Source: Sialis fuliginosa (lineage: Eukaryota; Arthropoda; Insecta; Megaloptera; Sialidae). Taken from it: a DNA stretch of 64,000 nucleotides. A program made the translations under genes and the position numbers. Shown here piece by piece: positions 1 to 11,555 of this stretch (the stretch's first letter is position 1; the number at the start of each line of letters is the position of its first letter). Where the stretch lies: NCBI GenBank assembly GCA_961205875.1, contig OY540816.1, positions 1,984,001-2,048,000 of the forward strand, written 5' to 3'. The notes under the pieces were generated by a model, which saw only the letters and a list, made by a program, of their open reading frames with translations, was not told the DNA's origin and searched no databases.

Positions 1-459
1 TTATTACCTTTTCAATGATATGTAACTTGATGTGCTTACTTTTCAAAATATCTCAAAAAATGATCAAAAAGTATTTTTTATTTATTTAATACTCTGTATG
101 ATCCAAAGATGGCTATGACAATCAACAATGAGATTTAAAAACAACTGAAAATTTACTTATAACCTAACATAGCATGAATTAACTATTGTGTTAATAAAAA
201 AAGACATATTTTATTTATTTAATACACAATACCAGCCAAAGATGGCTATGGTTATCAACAACAATATAAAAATAAAAACAATTGATAATTTTCTTATAAG
301 CCTTTTTATTTATAAAAAAAACAGCAACATATTTTAATTTATTCAAATATACTATTTAATATTCATAGCATGAATTATTTAATTCATGCTGTTAGCTTAA
401 AAGTAAATTTTCAGTTGTTTTTAAGTACATCAAGTTGCATATCATTGAAAAGGTAATAA
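1..459. mobile_element. Palindromic MITE-like element
   Basis: The first 38 bases (TTATTACCTTTTCAATGATA...) recur as reverse complement at 422-459, with one or two mismatches. The inverted match resumes inside at about 127-182 versus the right half. A segment containing the words CCAAAGATGGCTATG is duplicated in direct orientation (about 73-137 and 208-272). There is no coding capacity. The left edge lies at the window start, so any target duplication cannot be checked. The family is unknown. Confidence 0.6.
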
Positions 460-2451
460 AATCTTCTGTTCAAAAATTACAAAATTTCATATTGCTTCTA
501 TTTAAAAAACATAAGTTAGTCTTATATCTCAAAAACTACGAGATTTCTGATAGTTAAAAAAACATTTCTAAATAGACAACACTAAACCCTACAGCACTGA
601 TAACGACATTTAAATGCAAATATATCGTGACTGAAGGGTTAAAATCAAAAGATCATTTGACATTTTTTGTTGCATTTTAGGAGACCTATCTAATGACATT
701 CCACTCAATGGGGTAAGTGAAAAAAAATGTGAGTTTACTTTTCAGTCTATGAAAAGGGGGTCCAAAAACATTTTTTTTTTTTTCAAAAATCTTATCATTT
801 CTGTTTTTGTGTTATCAGTCTTCGTCCGTATACCAAATTTCATCCTAATCGGCTTAAAATTTTTGTGGACGGACATGGCGAAACTATAAGATTTCCTAGT
901 TTTCTACGGAAACCTAAAAACAATTTTATGTTTTTATGTCTTCGACAACTTCTGGAAGTTTATCGGTATGTTTACGGGGACACCATGTATAAATCGGATG
1001 CAAAAATTACGAATGTGATAATTGGTAATTTTATAAATTTCAATGTTAGGAAGTAATATAAATTAACGTTTCTTTTTAAATAAAATTAATTATTCTTAAT
1101 CAAACCAACAAAATATAATTGCAGAACATTTCTGAAATTACTCAACAAGTTTTGTAACCTGAATGATAATTATTGCAAAGAAACTTTGCTAATTGTAAAT
1201 TTTTCATTTTGATATAATGTTTCTTTTAGTTTTATTGCGAACAGAATTACATAATATGAAGGGGAAATTTTAAAGAAAATTAATTTTCTGATAATGTTCA
1301 AGTATAATAAAAAATAATAAAAATGAATTGAAATAATATTGCAGGCGTTAATTATTATTATTAATTTTATAATTGTTAATTAAAAGAAAATTTCATTACA
1401 TATAGCCAGAGCTGTCAATACTTCAAATAAAATACTTGAAAAAGTAGTTCAAGTACTTTACTTCAAGTCACAAGTTTTGAAAATACAAAAAAGTAATTGA
1501 AGTACTTTTTCATAATACATGAATTTAGTACGTGATTTATGTATTTAGTACTTGTTTTAAACAACTAAAGTATATATAAGTATATTACTTCAAGTACTAC
1601 ATTTATATTTATTTATAATAGCTCAAGTAATTTTTTAAATTAATTGTGTCACTTTTAATAAATGAATCGACTGTATAGTTTCGTGAATCTAAATAATGTA
1701 ATTTCGTAATTAAATTCAGCAAATATAATATTCTGTGGTCATATATAAGGTCAAAAGAAAGATTTTCAGATAGGGAGCTACTTTAAAATCCGTATAGAAT
1801 ACTGTTATATCGGCTTTTAAAGATGGTCCCCACCAGTGTTTTAAAATTGGCTGTATCTCAGCTCCTTATCATCCGATTTCAATTTTCTTTTATTTATTTT
1901 AAAGTTTTTATTGAGGAAATTATTTTTTGTCATTATTCATTTTTCTTACGAACTTATTTGTTATATAACTTTTTTATTGTGTCCAATATCATTTTTTTAC
2001 CTCGTATAAAAAAGAAAGACATTTTTTTCAGCATTCCGTTATAATAACAAGATAATACTGTTTTAATCAATAACTTCTTTGGAAATAGCGTATTAAACTT
2101 AGAAAAATATACTATTTTTGGATCATTCCATGTCAAGTTTATCTGTATCAAAAATGACAGTACCTACATAGAGGGGTAAAATTTTATATTTAGGTTATTT
2201 TTTAAGAAAGAAAACCTGCTGTTTTTAAAACCGGAAACGGATGTTAACTCTTGTATAAAAGAGTTATTTATAGTTTTAGCTTTCGAAACTATTTTTTGAT
2301 GAATCAGTATTACCTTACGTCTCATTTTTCAGAATATTCTAGATATCGAAATACATATAAGACTGTTTTGTTTTTTTGGTGTAAACACGGCATAAATTAA
2401 ACCTAAGAGATGTAAAATAAAATGAAAATATGTGTAAAATATTTTGTATAT
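460..2451. other. AT-rich stretch without a recognisable gene
   Basis: Only short open frames of low complexity occur here, and none resembles a known protein. Two items stand out. The segment 832-921 matches 31420-31512 in reverse complement, so it is a dispersed repeat. The segment 1420-1620 is rich in imperfect copies of CAAGTACTT and its complement. I see nothing else that I can name. Confidence 0.6.
832..921. repeat. Dispersed repeat, copy 1 (inverted copy at 31420-31512)
   Basis: This segment reads, in part, CAAATTTCATCCTAATCGGC, then AAAATTTTTGTGGACGGACATG, then GAAACCTAAAAAC. The same words appear as reverse complement at 31420-31512 with scattered mismatches and small indels. No function is apparent. 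The most likely source is a shared old transposon fragment. Confidence 0.6.
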
Positions 2452-2459
2452 ATGTACAT

Positions 2460-4469
2460 TAGGGTGGTCCTTATAAGGGGTAAGGACGAATTTTGACCGG
2501 GCCGCCCCCCAAATCAGCTCCAAATAATTTTTAAAAAATATGGAAAAAGTTTCAGCCCTCTATCTTGAAAAATGGCGATTACCAGAGGAGGGTGATTTTC
2601 CCATTTAAAATACACGTGTTTTTTCGATTTTTCAAAGACCTGCGTCCTAGAGTGTCTTAAACCCTTTCTAAAAATCTAGAATATTCATGAAAGCATTCCT
2701 GGTACTCATGTTCCATATCTAGATGGATAAATTAAATTTGTGATTGAACGTTGACAGCTATATTGTGTCATTTCATCAACAAAAATTTTTTAACAATTTT
2801 TTTTGTATAACTTCTGGATAATTTTGTCAGAAAAACGTTAGGGGGCTAAAAGCAGTATTTTATTCTGCCCCATCACCCCTCTAACTCTGTAACTACCGGC
2901 TCAAAAAATCTGAAAAAAATTTGGTAACGAGGTTTTGGTGGGACTACCAACGACAAATACTAAAGTCAACAATATAATTTTAAATTTTTGAATAATAAGG
3001 AGGGCTGTAACAGAATTTAAAATTTTTATTTTTATATCTAGGCATGTGGTATGTCAAAATGAACATCTCAATTCGTAGAATATGACCATATTATTTTTTT
3101 TAACTCAAAAATGGCGCCTGTAAGGGGCTAAAAGCAGTGTTTTATTTGCCCCCCCCCCCCCTCTGGAACTCTGTAACTACTGGTTCAAAAAATCTGAAAA
3201 AAATTTGGTAACGAGGCTTTGGTGGGACTACCAACGACAAATACTAAAGTCAACAATATAATTTTAAATTTTGGAATTATAGGGATGGGCGTCATAGAAT
3301 TTTTTATTTTGATATCTAGGCACGTGGTATGTCTAAATATAGATCTCAATTAGTAGAACTTAATACTTTTTTATATTTTAACTTTAACTTAAAAATGCAC
3401 CTTTTGGAGCGGATACCCCCAGGAAAATACACACAAAAAAATAAAAACAAAAAAACTAAAAAATTTCAAAAAATTCACTCTAACTACATACTATAGGGCA
3501 ATCTTTCTTTTCATGTTGTAAAATGCATTATTTTGTGTTTATTCAAACATTGTGGGCAAACGGTTATACTTACAACTTCATATCAAGATTCAATTTACAG
3601 AGAATAAAATCACCTAAAAAATACATTATATTTTTTTATTCTACGTTGGATAGTTTTTAAAATACGTAATACCAAAAAAGGTAAAAAAAATCTCTTGATG
3701 TAGCTCCTATAGTTACAATTCAAAGTGAAAACCATTTTTGAACCTATAAATAACTTCCCCATAGTATGCAGTTAAACAGTGAATTTTTTGAAATTTTTTA
3801 TTAATCGTTAAATAGCAATATTCCTTTTTACAGCTGATCGGGGCATAAAGCATTTTCAAAAAAAAAATTTCATCTTTTTTGTCATCAGATTTTCGATGAC
3901 CATCACTCAAAAACTATTAACTTTAGAGATATGAACTTTATTATTTTTTATAGGAAATTTCATTCTCTATCAATTTTGCTCTAGCTCACATCGTTTTCGC
4001 TGCATCGATGATTTAAACATAAGCGGCGGTCAAGTTTTTTTGTTTTTATTTTTTTGTGTGTATTTTCCGGGGGTCCCCGCTCCAAAAGGTTTCTGATTTT
4101 CAATAATATAAAAAAACAAAATTAAAATCAAAATCGGAGCTGTTCAAAAGGTTTCGTTGACGCGACTACATATAGCTGTCAATCTGTCAACGTTCAATCA
4201 CAAATTTAATTTATCAATCTAGGTAAATATGGAATATGAGTACCAGGAATGCTTGCATGAGTAGGTATTCTTAGAAAGAGTTTAAGACACTCTAGTACGC
4301 AGATCTTTGAAAAATCGAAAAAACACGTGTATTTTAAATGGGAAAATCACCCCCTTCTGGTAATGACCATTTTTCAAGATAGAGGGCTGAAACATTCCAC
4401 ATTTTTTTAAGCTAATTTGGGGGGCGGCCCGGTCAAAATTCATCCTAACCTCATATAAGGACCACCCTA
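2460..4469. mobile_element. hAT-like non-autonomous element with ~310-bp TIRs
   Basis: The ends are TAGGGTGGTCC and GGACCACCCTA. The inverted similarity extends about 310 bases (2460-2770 against 4160-4469), with scattered mismatches. The flanks are ATGTACAT at 2452-2459 and 4470-4477, which fits an 8-bp target duplication as made by hAT transposases. The duplication is itself palindromic, so the exact element edge is ambiguous. A second, inner inverted pair (about 3400-3460 and 4035-4098) makes it a nested foldback. No transposase frame is visible. Assignment to hAT is inference from the duplication length and the TAGGG end. Confidence 0.6.
2840..3405. repeat. Direct duplication, period about 284 bp, inside the hAT-like element
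   Basis: The words GGGGCTAAAAGCAGT, GTAACTAC, AAAAAATCTGAAAAAAATTT and GGTGGGACTACCAACGACAA occur in the same order in both halves. The GTAACTAC landmarks sit at 2889 and 3173, giving a 284-base period. The second copy contains a C homopolymer near 3150. Neither half is coding. Confidence 0.75.
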
Positions 4470-4478
4470 ATGTACATA

Positions 4479-5513
4479 TCGGTCATTCCATAAATATAAT
4501 TACACTTTTTTTGTTATTGTTACCGATTTTTTAAATTTTTACAAATGTTTTAGTACAAGTTAAAAGAAGATTTTTAACGGTACTTAAAAATCGAAAAAAA
4601 ATTCCCCCAAAAAATATCGACTTTTGAAAATTTGACTTTTTTTTTAAAAAACGAAATATCTCAAAAACTATCAAAGATAGCGTAAAAATACAAGGGATCA
4701 ATTTTGTAGGAAGATGTATATAATTTATTTAAACAAATATTTTGCTGCACAAAACTTTTGTTTAAATATATTTTTTTAATTTATAAAATTTAATTGAAAA
4801 TTTGTGGCACATGTCAACTCTGAATTTTAAAAATAAAAATTATGTTGTAGCTTAATCATTCCTGAGTATGTAGCACTTTGAAAATTTATAAACATATGAA
4901 AACTTTATGAAATATTAATTTTTTTAGGTAACGACGCGCGAGTCTTAGCGCGCTTGCTTAGACGTACATATGTACATATCACTGCGTGACTGTGTCGGAG
5001 CGTTCAACATTTACTGCAGTGATACGTTTAAGCAAGCGCGCTTAGACTCGCGTGTCGTTACCTAAAAAAATTAATATTTCATAAAGTTGTCATATGTTCA
5101 TAAATTTTCAATACTCAGGAATGATTAAGCTACAACATATATTTTTATTGTTAAAATTCAGAGTTGACATGTGCCCCAAATTTCCAGTTAAATTTTATAA
5201 ATTAAAAAAATATATTTAAACAAAAGTTTTGTGCAGCAAAATATTTTTTAAAATAAATTATATACATTTTCTTACAAAATTGATCCCTCGTATTTTTACA
5301 CTATCTTTGATAGTTTTTGAGATATTTCGTTTTAAAAAAAAAGTCAAATTTTCAAAAGTCGATATTTTTGGGGGGAATTTTTTTTTTCGATTTTTAAGTA
5401 ATAAATATAAATATAAATAAATCTTCTTTTGACTAGTACTAAAACATATGTAAAAATTAAAAAAATCGGTAACAACAACAAAAAAAGAGTGCAGTTATTT
5501 AAGGAATGACCGA
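4479..5513. mobile_element. TA-flanked 1.0-kb near-complete palindrome (foldback element)
   Basis: The ends are TCGGTCATTCC and GGAATGACCGA, with TA on both sides (4477-4478 and 5514-5515). Almost the whole left half (4479-4960) is repeated as reverse complement in the right half (about 5025-5513). The only unpaired part is a GC-richer loop around 4965-5025. The arms near the loop carry the words CGCGCGAGTCTTAGCGCGC and its imperfect complement. The element lies one base from the duplication of the neighbouring hAT-like element. There is no coding frame. Confidence 0.7.
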
Positions 5514-5580
5514 TATATAAAATAAATAACATAATATCTTAATAGTAGAACAAAATTTAAATAGTTATTCTCTTTCCATC

Positions 5581-6336
5581 CAGTGGCGGATTTACCAGCA
5601 GGCTGAGTACAGAAATTAAAATTATTTAAAATTATATACCTAAACTAGCTGGGCCCGCGCGGCTTCGCTCGCGTGGACTACGGAATTATTGTTTAGGATT
5701 TAAAAAATATATAGTTGAATTAAGTACAAACACGATTAGTTATTTTTCTAATAAAAACCAAACAGCACTTAAATTACCTATCTAACAAAAGCGAATCAGA
5801 ACAAAAAGTAAAAATAAATAAAAAGGTATTGTAAAACTTTCATAACTTAATTAATTGAATGTCATCGTCATCATCAGCCGGATTGTTACCAGATAATTGA
5901 ATATATTGTTTTTAAGCTGTAAGTAAGCGCAATAAAAATTATTTAATTACGTTTACCGAATGTACATTAATTATTGTGTAAGTAGTATTAACGCATACCT
6001 TACCCCGCCTTATTAGTAGTACTAGTACATGATTGAGCTTTTATTAGCTCTGAAATATAAAATATAAAACTATTTTTTGTGTAATCTTAACTAAATCGTT
6101 GGGTTTTAAAAATAATCTAGAAACTGATACATCGATCCCTTAGTTCACAACCATACTAATTACGGGAAAAAGGTGGTGTAATTAGGACGATAGTGCACAA
6201 GTCATAAAGTTACAATTTCATTGACAAAAAAATTGTAATTAATATGATTGTGAACTAGGGTATCGAATTGTAGAGGTCGGTAGGGGCGGTAAAATTTTAA
6301 TAGCCTACTGGTGGAAAATGTGTAAATCCGCCACTG
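5581..6336. mobile_element. hAT-type MITE
   Basis: The ends are CAGTGGCGGATTTAC and its exact complement GTAAATCCGCCACTG, a 15-bp TIR of the form common in hAT elements. The flanking octamers (around TTTCCA) agree only imperfectly, so the 8-bp duplication is weakly supported. Inside, TTAGTTCACAACCAT near 6141 pairs with ATGATTGTGAACTA near 6245. A GC-rich segment at about 5650-5680 (GCGCGGCTTCGCTCGCG) resembles the complement of one at 9428-9444. Non-coding. Confidence 0.65.
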
Positions 6337-7590
6337 ATTTCCACCCCTTTTGCAAGAACATTATATATCTATATCCTCATAAAGTTTCTATTTAATATCA
6401 TAATCCAAAATTTTCATCCTTTTAGATTAAAAACATTTTTGTGTGTGATTTTTCATCTTTTTATTAGTTCTTACGTAAACAAGACGCACAATATAAATTT
6501 TGTTGACGCTCAGATATAAAGTAATCATTTTTATATAGCTTCTATACTATTTCATTCGAAACGCAAACTTTTTTTATTGTACGTAACTTTATAACAGATA
6601 GACAAAGTTTATTCAAAAAATTTGCATCTTGTTTACAAAACACCTTGCTGAAATGGATTCGTGTGCCATCTTTTTCCACGCCATTTGTATGAGTACGCTT
6701 GGAGAAGAAAATGGAGGAAGTTCTTTCATTATTTAGAAAAAGATATACTTCTATATGCCACACTTTTATAATTTAGGCTATTTATAGAGGAAGACGAATT
6801 TTACGATAAAGTTGATGTTTCCGTGGTGATCTGGATTTCTAGAGTTTATATTTATTGTTTTATTAATAGCACAAGTTGAAACTTTTTAATAACCATTGTT
6901 GTATATGTTACGTCGAATCCGTAAAATTGCTTATTAAATGGAATGGGCAAAAAAGTTCCTAATTCTTGAAAAATGCTTTATTTATGAATTAGGCAAATTA
7001 TTATCTGCCGAATGCGTGAATTGAACAGAGTATCAAATTCAACATGATAGCTGAAAAAATAATGTTGATATGGATGTCAAGTCCCAGATTTAGGTTGTGT
7101 CATGGATTGGACATGTAACTATTTTAATTTTGATGAATGCGTTTAGGTAAATTTGCAATTTATGATGATGTATGGAATTTGTAGGTTAAGCATTACTTGA
7201 ATAATTTAATAAATACGTAAAAGATGGAAAGATTTTTATTTATTTTATTGTTGAGTTGATTTGAATATAGCCGAAAGTAGTTCCATATCTTCTAAAATAT
7301 TTATCACATTTTTTTCGTGGTCTTCAGTCCATAATTGTTAATTGCGACTGCATGTCCATTTCGAGAGTTACCTTTTTATTTGTATGAAAATTAAAAAATA
7401 AATATAGGTTAGCAACAATAATAAACAATTTCGATATTTAACCTTTGTTGGAAGAGGTATGTTTCTTTATATATTTCTATTTTCAATCAATATATGTACA
7501 AAATGATAGTTTATACATTTATTACAGTACCCCACACCACTTGTTTAGCATTGTTATAAACAATCATTTTTGATGATAAATATATTTCAA
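6337..7590. other. AT-rich stretch, nothing recognised
   Basis: I see no gene, no clear inverted repeat and no tandem array here. The open frames are short and low in complexity. Confidence 0.5.
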
Positions 7591-7596
7591 AACACG

Positions 7597-7662
7597 CTTG
7601 GGATGGGGTGAGACCCTTTAGGTCCACACAATCAACTTCCCAACAAGGTATTTATTGTTTCC
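7597..7662. repeat. Dispersed repeat, copy 1 (copy 2 at 20336-20429)
   Basis: The words GATGGGGTGAGACCCTTTAG, GTCCACACAATCAACTTCCC and TATTTATTGTTTCC occur here. They recur in the same orientation at 20336-20429, where about 28 extra bases separate the last word. The near-identity of the first 50 bases suggests copies of one element. Confidence 0.7.
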
Positions 7663-7722
7663 GCATAGTTTATGTGAATATTTTTTTAATATACAGTGCA
7701 AATTCGTTTAAAATTCAGGTAA

Positions 7723-7964
7723 TTATTTTGTGCAAAAACGCTCCCGAAAACCGCTGATTTTAGAGATACAATATGTTGTACAAAAAGTATTCAGAATACA
7801 CCGTACAATTCAAAAATGGCATAATATATAGGGTGTTCCATTTAAAAAAATCAATGATGACTGTATATGTTCTTCTTGAGACACCCTGTATATAATTTTC
7901 TTATGTCAAAAAATCCGCAACTAAAAATACTAATCAACGTGTCTGAGCGTTTTTGCACAAAATA
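7723..7964. mobile_element. Short inverted-repeat element enclosing a GGGTGTTCC-type MITE core
   Basis: The outer inverted words are TTATTTTGTGCAAAAACGCTC (7723-7743) and GAGCGTTTTTGCACAAAATAA (7945-7964). Nested within are TATAGGGTGTTCC (about 7828-7840) and GAGACACCCTGTATA (about 7879-7893). Either the whole is one element, or a small MITE is inserted inside an older inverted repeat. Non-coding. Confidence 0.5.
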
Positions 7965-8323
7965 ACTACGGTAAAGGCACCAGTGGTGGCCACTATAAGA
8001 ACAAGTTTTCAGTTTTTTTGGATTAATGAGCTTGTTTTTTGTAATTTTTATGAACTCATGTTACTAATAAAACAAGTAGCTCTTTATTTAATCAATTTCA
8101 TTACCAAAATCAGCAAATATAGTTTTTTTCTTTAAATTATAGCCTTTTATTTTGACCATGTTTTTTCTCCAATAGTGGCAGAGGTAAAACCAGTTTCAAC
8201 CCAGTGATGGCAAAATGATATTTCTAGTACTTTGTTATAAAAAATGTTTTTTTAAACTAAAGGTAAATATCATGAAATGTCATACAATAAATAAATAAGT
8301 AAATATATTACATTTTTAATTAC

Positions 8324-9110
8324 AGCAGGGTCGTATTAAGTAAAATTTATAGTTAATATTTAATAATAAATCATAAGTAATTAAATACTAAGCAATGGAA
8401 CTTTTGATATCGATGTAATTAAACCGATAATGTTATTGAATATTTAAGCCAGGCACGTATTAAGAAGAATTTACAATTGGTATTTTCTCATAAAAATTTA
8501 AAAATGAAAATGGTAACCAATGGAAGTTGTTATATCTATGTAATTAAACTTATAATGTATATTGAATATTTAAGCCAGGCACGTATTAAATAGAATTTAT
8601 AATTAATTTTTCCAATAAAAACTGTATAAAACGAAACCATTTAGCAATATGTTATGGAATTAATGTAGTTAATACGAAAATGTATATATGAATATTTTAG
8701 TCAGCTACGTATTAAGAAGAATTTATAATTAGAAAATTTTCTGATAAAAATTCTATAAAAATGAAAATATTAAGTAATGGTAGTTATGACTTTGATGTAA
8801 CTAAACCAATAATGCATATTGTATATTTAAGCCAGGCACGTATTAAAAAGAATTTATAATTAATATTTTCTATTAAAAATTGTATAAAAATGAAACCATT
8901 AAGCAATGAAAGTTATGGTATTGATGTAGTTAAACCAAAAATTTATATATTAATATTTTAGTCAGGCACGTATTAAGAAAAATGTATAATGAATATTTTT
9001 TTCATAAAAATTATATAAACATGAACATGTTTACCATCCGCAGTTGTTATATTGTGATTTTTGAGTCAGGGGCGTATTAAGAAAAATATACAATTAATAT
9101 TATCTAATAT
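8324..9110 (+). repeat. Tandem array of ~105-130-bp units (forward orientation)
   Basis: Six or seven diverged units are marked by the word AAGCCAGGCACGTATTAA or close variants at about 8325, 8447, 8571, 8698, 8829, 8960 and 9064. Each is followed by an AT-rich body with the words GAATTTATAATTAATATTTT, TAAAAATGAAA and ATGTAGTTAAACC. Spacing is roughly 105-130 bases. The same unit reappears in reverse at 9490-9960. Confidence 0.75.
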
Positions 9111-9489
9111 AATTTGTGCAGATGTTTTAGTAAAACACATGTGTGATAGTTACACAATTAAATTAACAAATTATAAATCACAAATAATAAGCAAGTATTT
9201 AACTAATAATTAATTAAATCAATTATCAAATTAAATTTATAGTAAGCATGCTAATTAACAGTCGTCTTTATGTTAATAACACTTTCTTCTGATGATGAAT
9301 TCTCATCACATATGTTATGCCAGTACCTTATAATGAATAAAAAGCAAAAAATATAAAAAAATTATATTTCAATATCTATCTTAAAATAATATTATTTCTA
9401 CTGTTAATAAGTATAAAAATTTATACAACGCGAGCGAAGCGGGTACGTCCAACATAACTATCATTAATTTTTCTTTTTTTGTATTTTTT

Positions 9490-9960
9490 ACAATAAAAAT
9501 CATTTGTAAATTTTCGTTAATACAGGCCTGCCTAAACTGCACAGTTCTATATTTTATTTAAATTATATCAACATAACTGTCTAAGTTTTTCTTTAAATTT
9601 TTGTATATTTTAAATATAAAATATTATAAATTTTCGTTAATACGGGCCTGCTCTAAATTTTCAATATTATAATTTGTTCAAATATTGTCAATATAACAAC
9701 TATCTTCCATTTTTTTACCTTATTAACTATAGAATATCCATAATTTTTTAGAAAATATTATTTAAATTACTTCCTTAATACGGATCTGCCTTAATTATTT
9801 AATATTTTTTTGTACATTAAACAATTCAAACAAACATAACAATTACCTTAAATTTGACTTTATGTTTTTATATATTTTTGCATAAAATAATATCAATCGT
9901 AAATTTTCCTTAATACTTACCTGACCTAATTTGAATATGTTAATTGCAAATTTATCTTTA
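9490..9960 (-). repeat. The same ~125-bp units in inverted orientation
   Basis: The marker word appears here as the complement (TTAATACAGGCCTGCC, TTAATACGGGCCTGC, TTAATACGGATCTGCC, TTAATACTTACCTGACC), spaced roughly 125 bases. Together with 8324-9110 it makes a large inverted structure with a GC-rich point (CGCGAGCGAAGCGGG, about 9428) between the halves. Related units also occur inside the element at 42167-43993. Confidence 0.7.
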
Positions 9961-10285
9961 TAATTCACTATATATTAATAATTTCAACCCGCTTGCTTAA
10001 CATTTTTTACACCTAGTAATGAAAACTACATTTGAAAACATCGCTGCCACTACTGGGTATTAGTGAAAAATGAATACCCAGTAATGGTTATTGAACACAA
10101 AACCCCTCCTAGAACAATAAAATTAAATTTGGTGCTGACCCTGTCTTTAAGATATGTTCAAGATTGAAACATATTAATTTCACTTAAAAAAAAATTTAAG
10201 CAGCATAAAAATCACGAATAGTCGAACTCGCGCCACTAACCATTTACATAAGAAAATACACATTTCGTGAATTTCGACTGATCCG

Positions 10286-10510
10286 CGATGTTTAAATGTC
10301 CACCATTTTGACACCTATTGGCCGATTGTCATCAAATCACGCTGTAAGACAGTTAAATATATATAGATTAATATTCAGAAATGATTATAATCAAATATCA
10401 TCACATATTTCAAATTCAGGACATTTAGTTAAACATTTGCCATTACTGGGGTGCTTGCCAAGACCGGTGCCGTTACCTTACCTGAATTTGAAACGAATTT
10501 GTTCCTTTCA
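10286..10510. repeat. Direct repeat copy 1 (copy 2 at 13013-13235)
   Basis: The words TTTAAATGTCCACCATTTTG and TTGGCCGATTGTCATCAAAT recur in the same orientation at 13013-13235. Weaker similarity continues through the CCAAGACCGGTGCC region. The copies bracket about 2.5 kb that contains other elements, so they may be the two ends of one disrupted older element. Confidence 0.6.
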
Positions 10511-10558
10511 TCATGAACGCACTTTTAATGGGATTGGTCAGAAATAAAACATATTTCA

Positions 10559-10800
10559 GGCTCTCAACTACTTACATAAGATCTGAAAAAGATAAAAACA
10601 CTCATTTGAGTGCAGTCGGCTGAAACAAACAAAATTAAAGTTCGTATTATTTAAAATTGACGTTTTTTCAATCTATTTTACAACTAAAAGTCCATAAAAA
10701 TAATATGATTTCAAAAACAAATTATTTAGGCTCTCTGCTACTTAAATAGGAACTAAAAAAGACAAATACGCTCAATTAAGTGCAATATGCAGAATGAAAC
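10559..10800. repeat. Imperfect direct duplication (~170-bp period)
   Basis: GGCTCTCAACTACTTACATA followed by AAAAGATAAAAACACTCA at 10559 is matched by GGCTCTCTGCTACTTAAATA and AAAAGACAAATACGCTCA at about 10729. Non-coding. Confidence 0.55.
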
Positions 10801-10879
10801 CCCGTAGAGGTTGAATTTCGAAAAATCTTTTTTTAGAAAAAATAAAAAGCGCGCGAAATTTAAATAGTTATTTGTGTAA

Positions 10880-11553
10880 CTAGGGTGTTTTTTCGCACGA
10901 GTGGGAATGTTTGTTAGTCGAGGCGCTAGCCGAGACAAACAATCACACGAGTTCGAAAAACGCATTTTACACCCGAGGTGCACACAATATTTTTTCTACA
11001 ACCCTATTTATTATATAATATTGATAATAATATAATAATTAATTTATACCTATAGGTACTTTGTACTTTACTATATAAATATTAAAATTCAACTCTAGTA
11101 AGCTTTGGACAAAATTTTTGACAGTTCTATTTTCATTAAAATGCGTTTCTTAATTTGTTAGTGTAATATAAGATGGATTAGTGTTGATACTGAAAAAGAA
11201 CATAAGTGTGCACCGCCAGAGATATCAGAAGCTGTAAATTCTGTAATTTTAAATTTACTATCTGCAAATTCTAAATTGATATATGAAAATTACACATAAT
11301 ACCATACCACAATTCTGCCCAGAAAAAATTTTTATTAATAATTTTTTTCATTACAATGATTAATATAGGCTTAAATTTTAGTAATTTGTTTAATATTATA
11401 AAATACAATAGTATTTATAAAATTCATTAATCGTAAAAAAATCTAAAAATATGCGTAAAAGTAACTTTGTCGTACGGCAAGTGGAAAAGTACTACTTTAC
11501 ACACTGAAATGTCAATGAAAAAGCCTACTTTTCACACGGTTGTAGAAAAAATA
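10880..11553 (+). mobile_element. Degenerate element carrying a possible tyrosine-recombinase remnant
   Basis: TTTTTTCTACAACCCT (about 10992) and its near complement at about 11538-11553 (GGTTGTAGAAAAAATAT) form an inverted pair. The left margin has the words CGCACGAGTGGGAATG and GAGGCGCTAGCCGAG. The enclosed reading frame at 11171-11299 hints at a YR or Crypton-like origin. The borders are uncertain. Confidence 0.3.
11171..11299 (+). pseudogene. Possible N-terminal remnant of a Crypton/YR-like protein
   Basis: An open frame of 42 codons ends at TAA (11297-11299) with no ATG at its left edge. It encodes a segment whose core is ISEAVNSVILNLLSANSKLI followed by YENYT. From memory this resembles the start of the SAM-like N-terminal region of Crypton or KIAA1958-like tyrosine recombinases (a pattern like A..V...LLP.KS...YE). 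The composition is less AT-skewed than its surroundings. No catalytic R-H-R-Y region follows, so at best it is a short fragment. Chance similarity remains possible. An HMM search against phage-integrase-like N-terminal families would decide. Confidence 0.3.
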
Positions 11554-11555
11554 TA

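Larger units (their letters stand above)
8172..10086. mobile_element. Possible element bounded by CCCAGTGATGGC-type motifs
   Basis: The inverted tandem block is enclosed by short related motifs. On the left are CCAATAGTGGC (about 8171) and CCCAGTGATGGC (about 8200). On the right are GCCACTACTGGG (about 10050) and CCCAGTAATGG (about 10077). A further motif, CCAGTGGTGGCC, is at 7980. The boundaries are not certain, no target duplication is clear, and there is no coding frame. I infer a non-autonomous element with multiple subterminal motifs. Confidence 0.35.

Noticed and set aside
5641..9450. tRNA-like or rRNA-like gene at the GC-rich GCGGCTTCGCTCGCG words
   Set aside because: No cloverleaf or conserved rRNA segment can be drawn; the words belong to repeats in both places.
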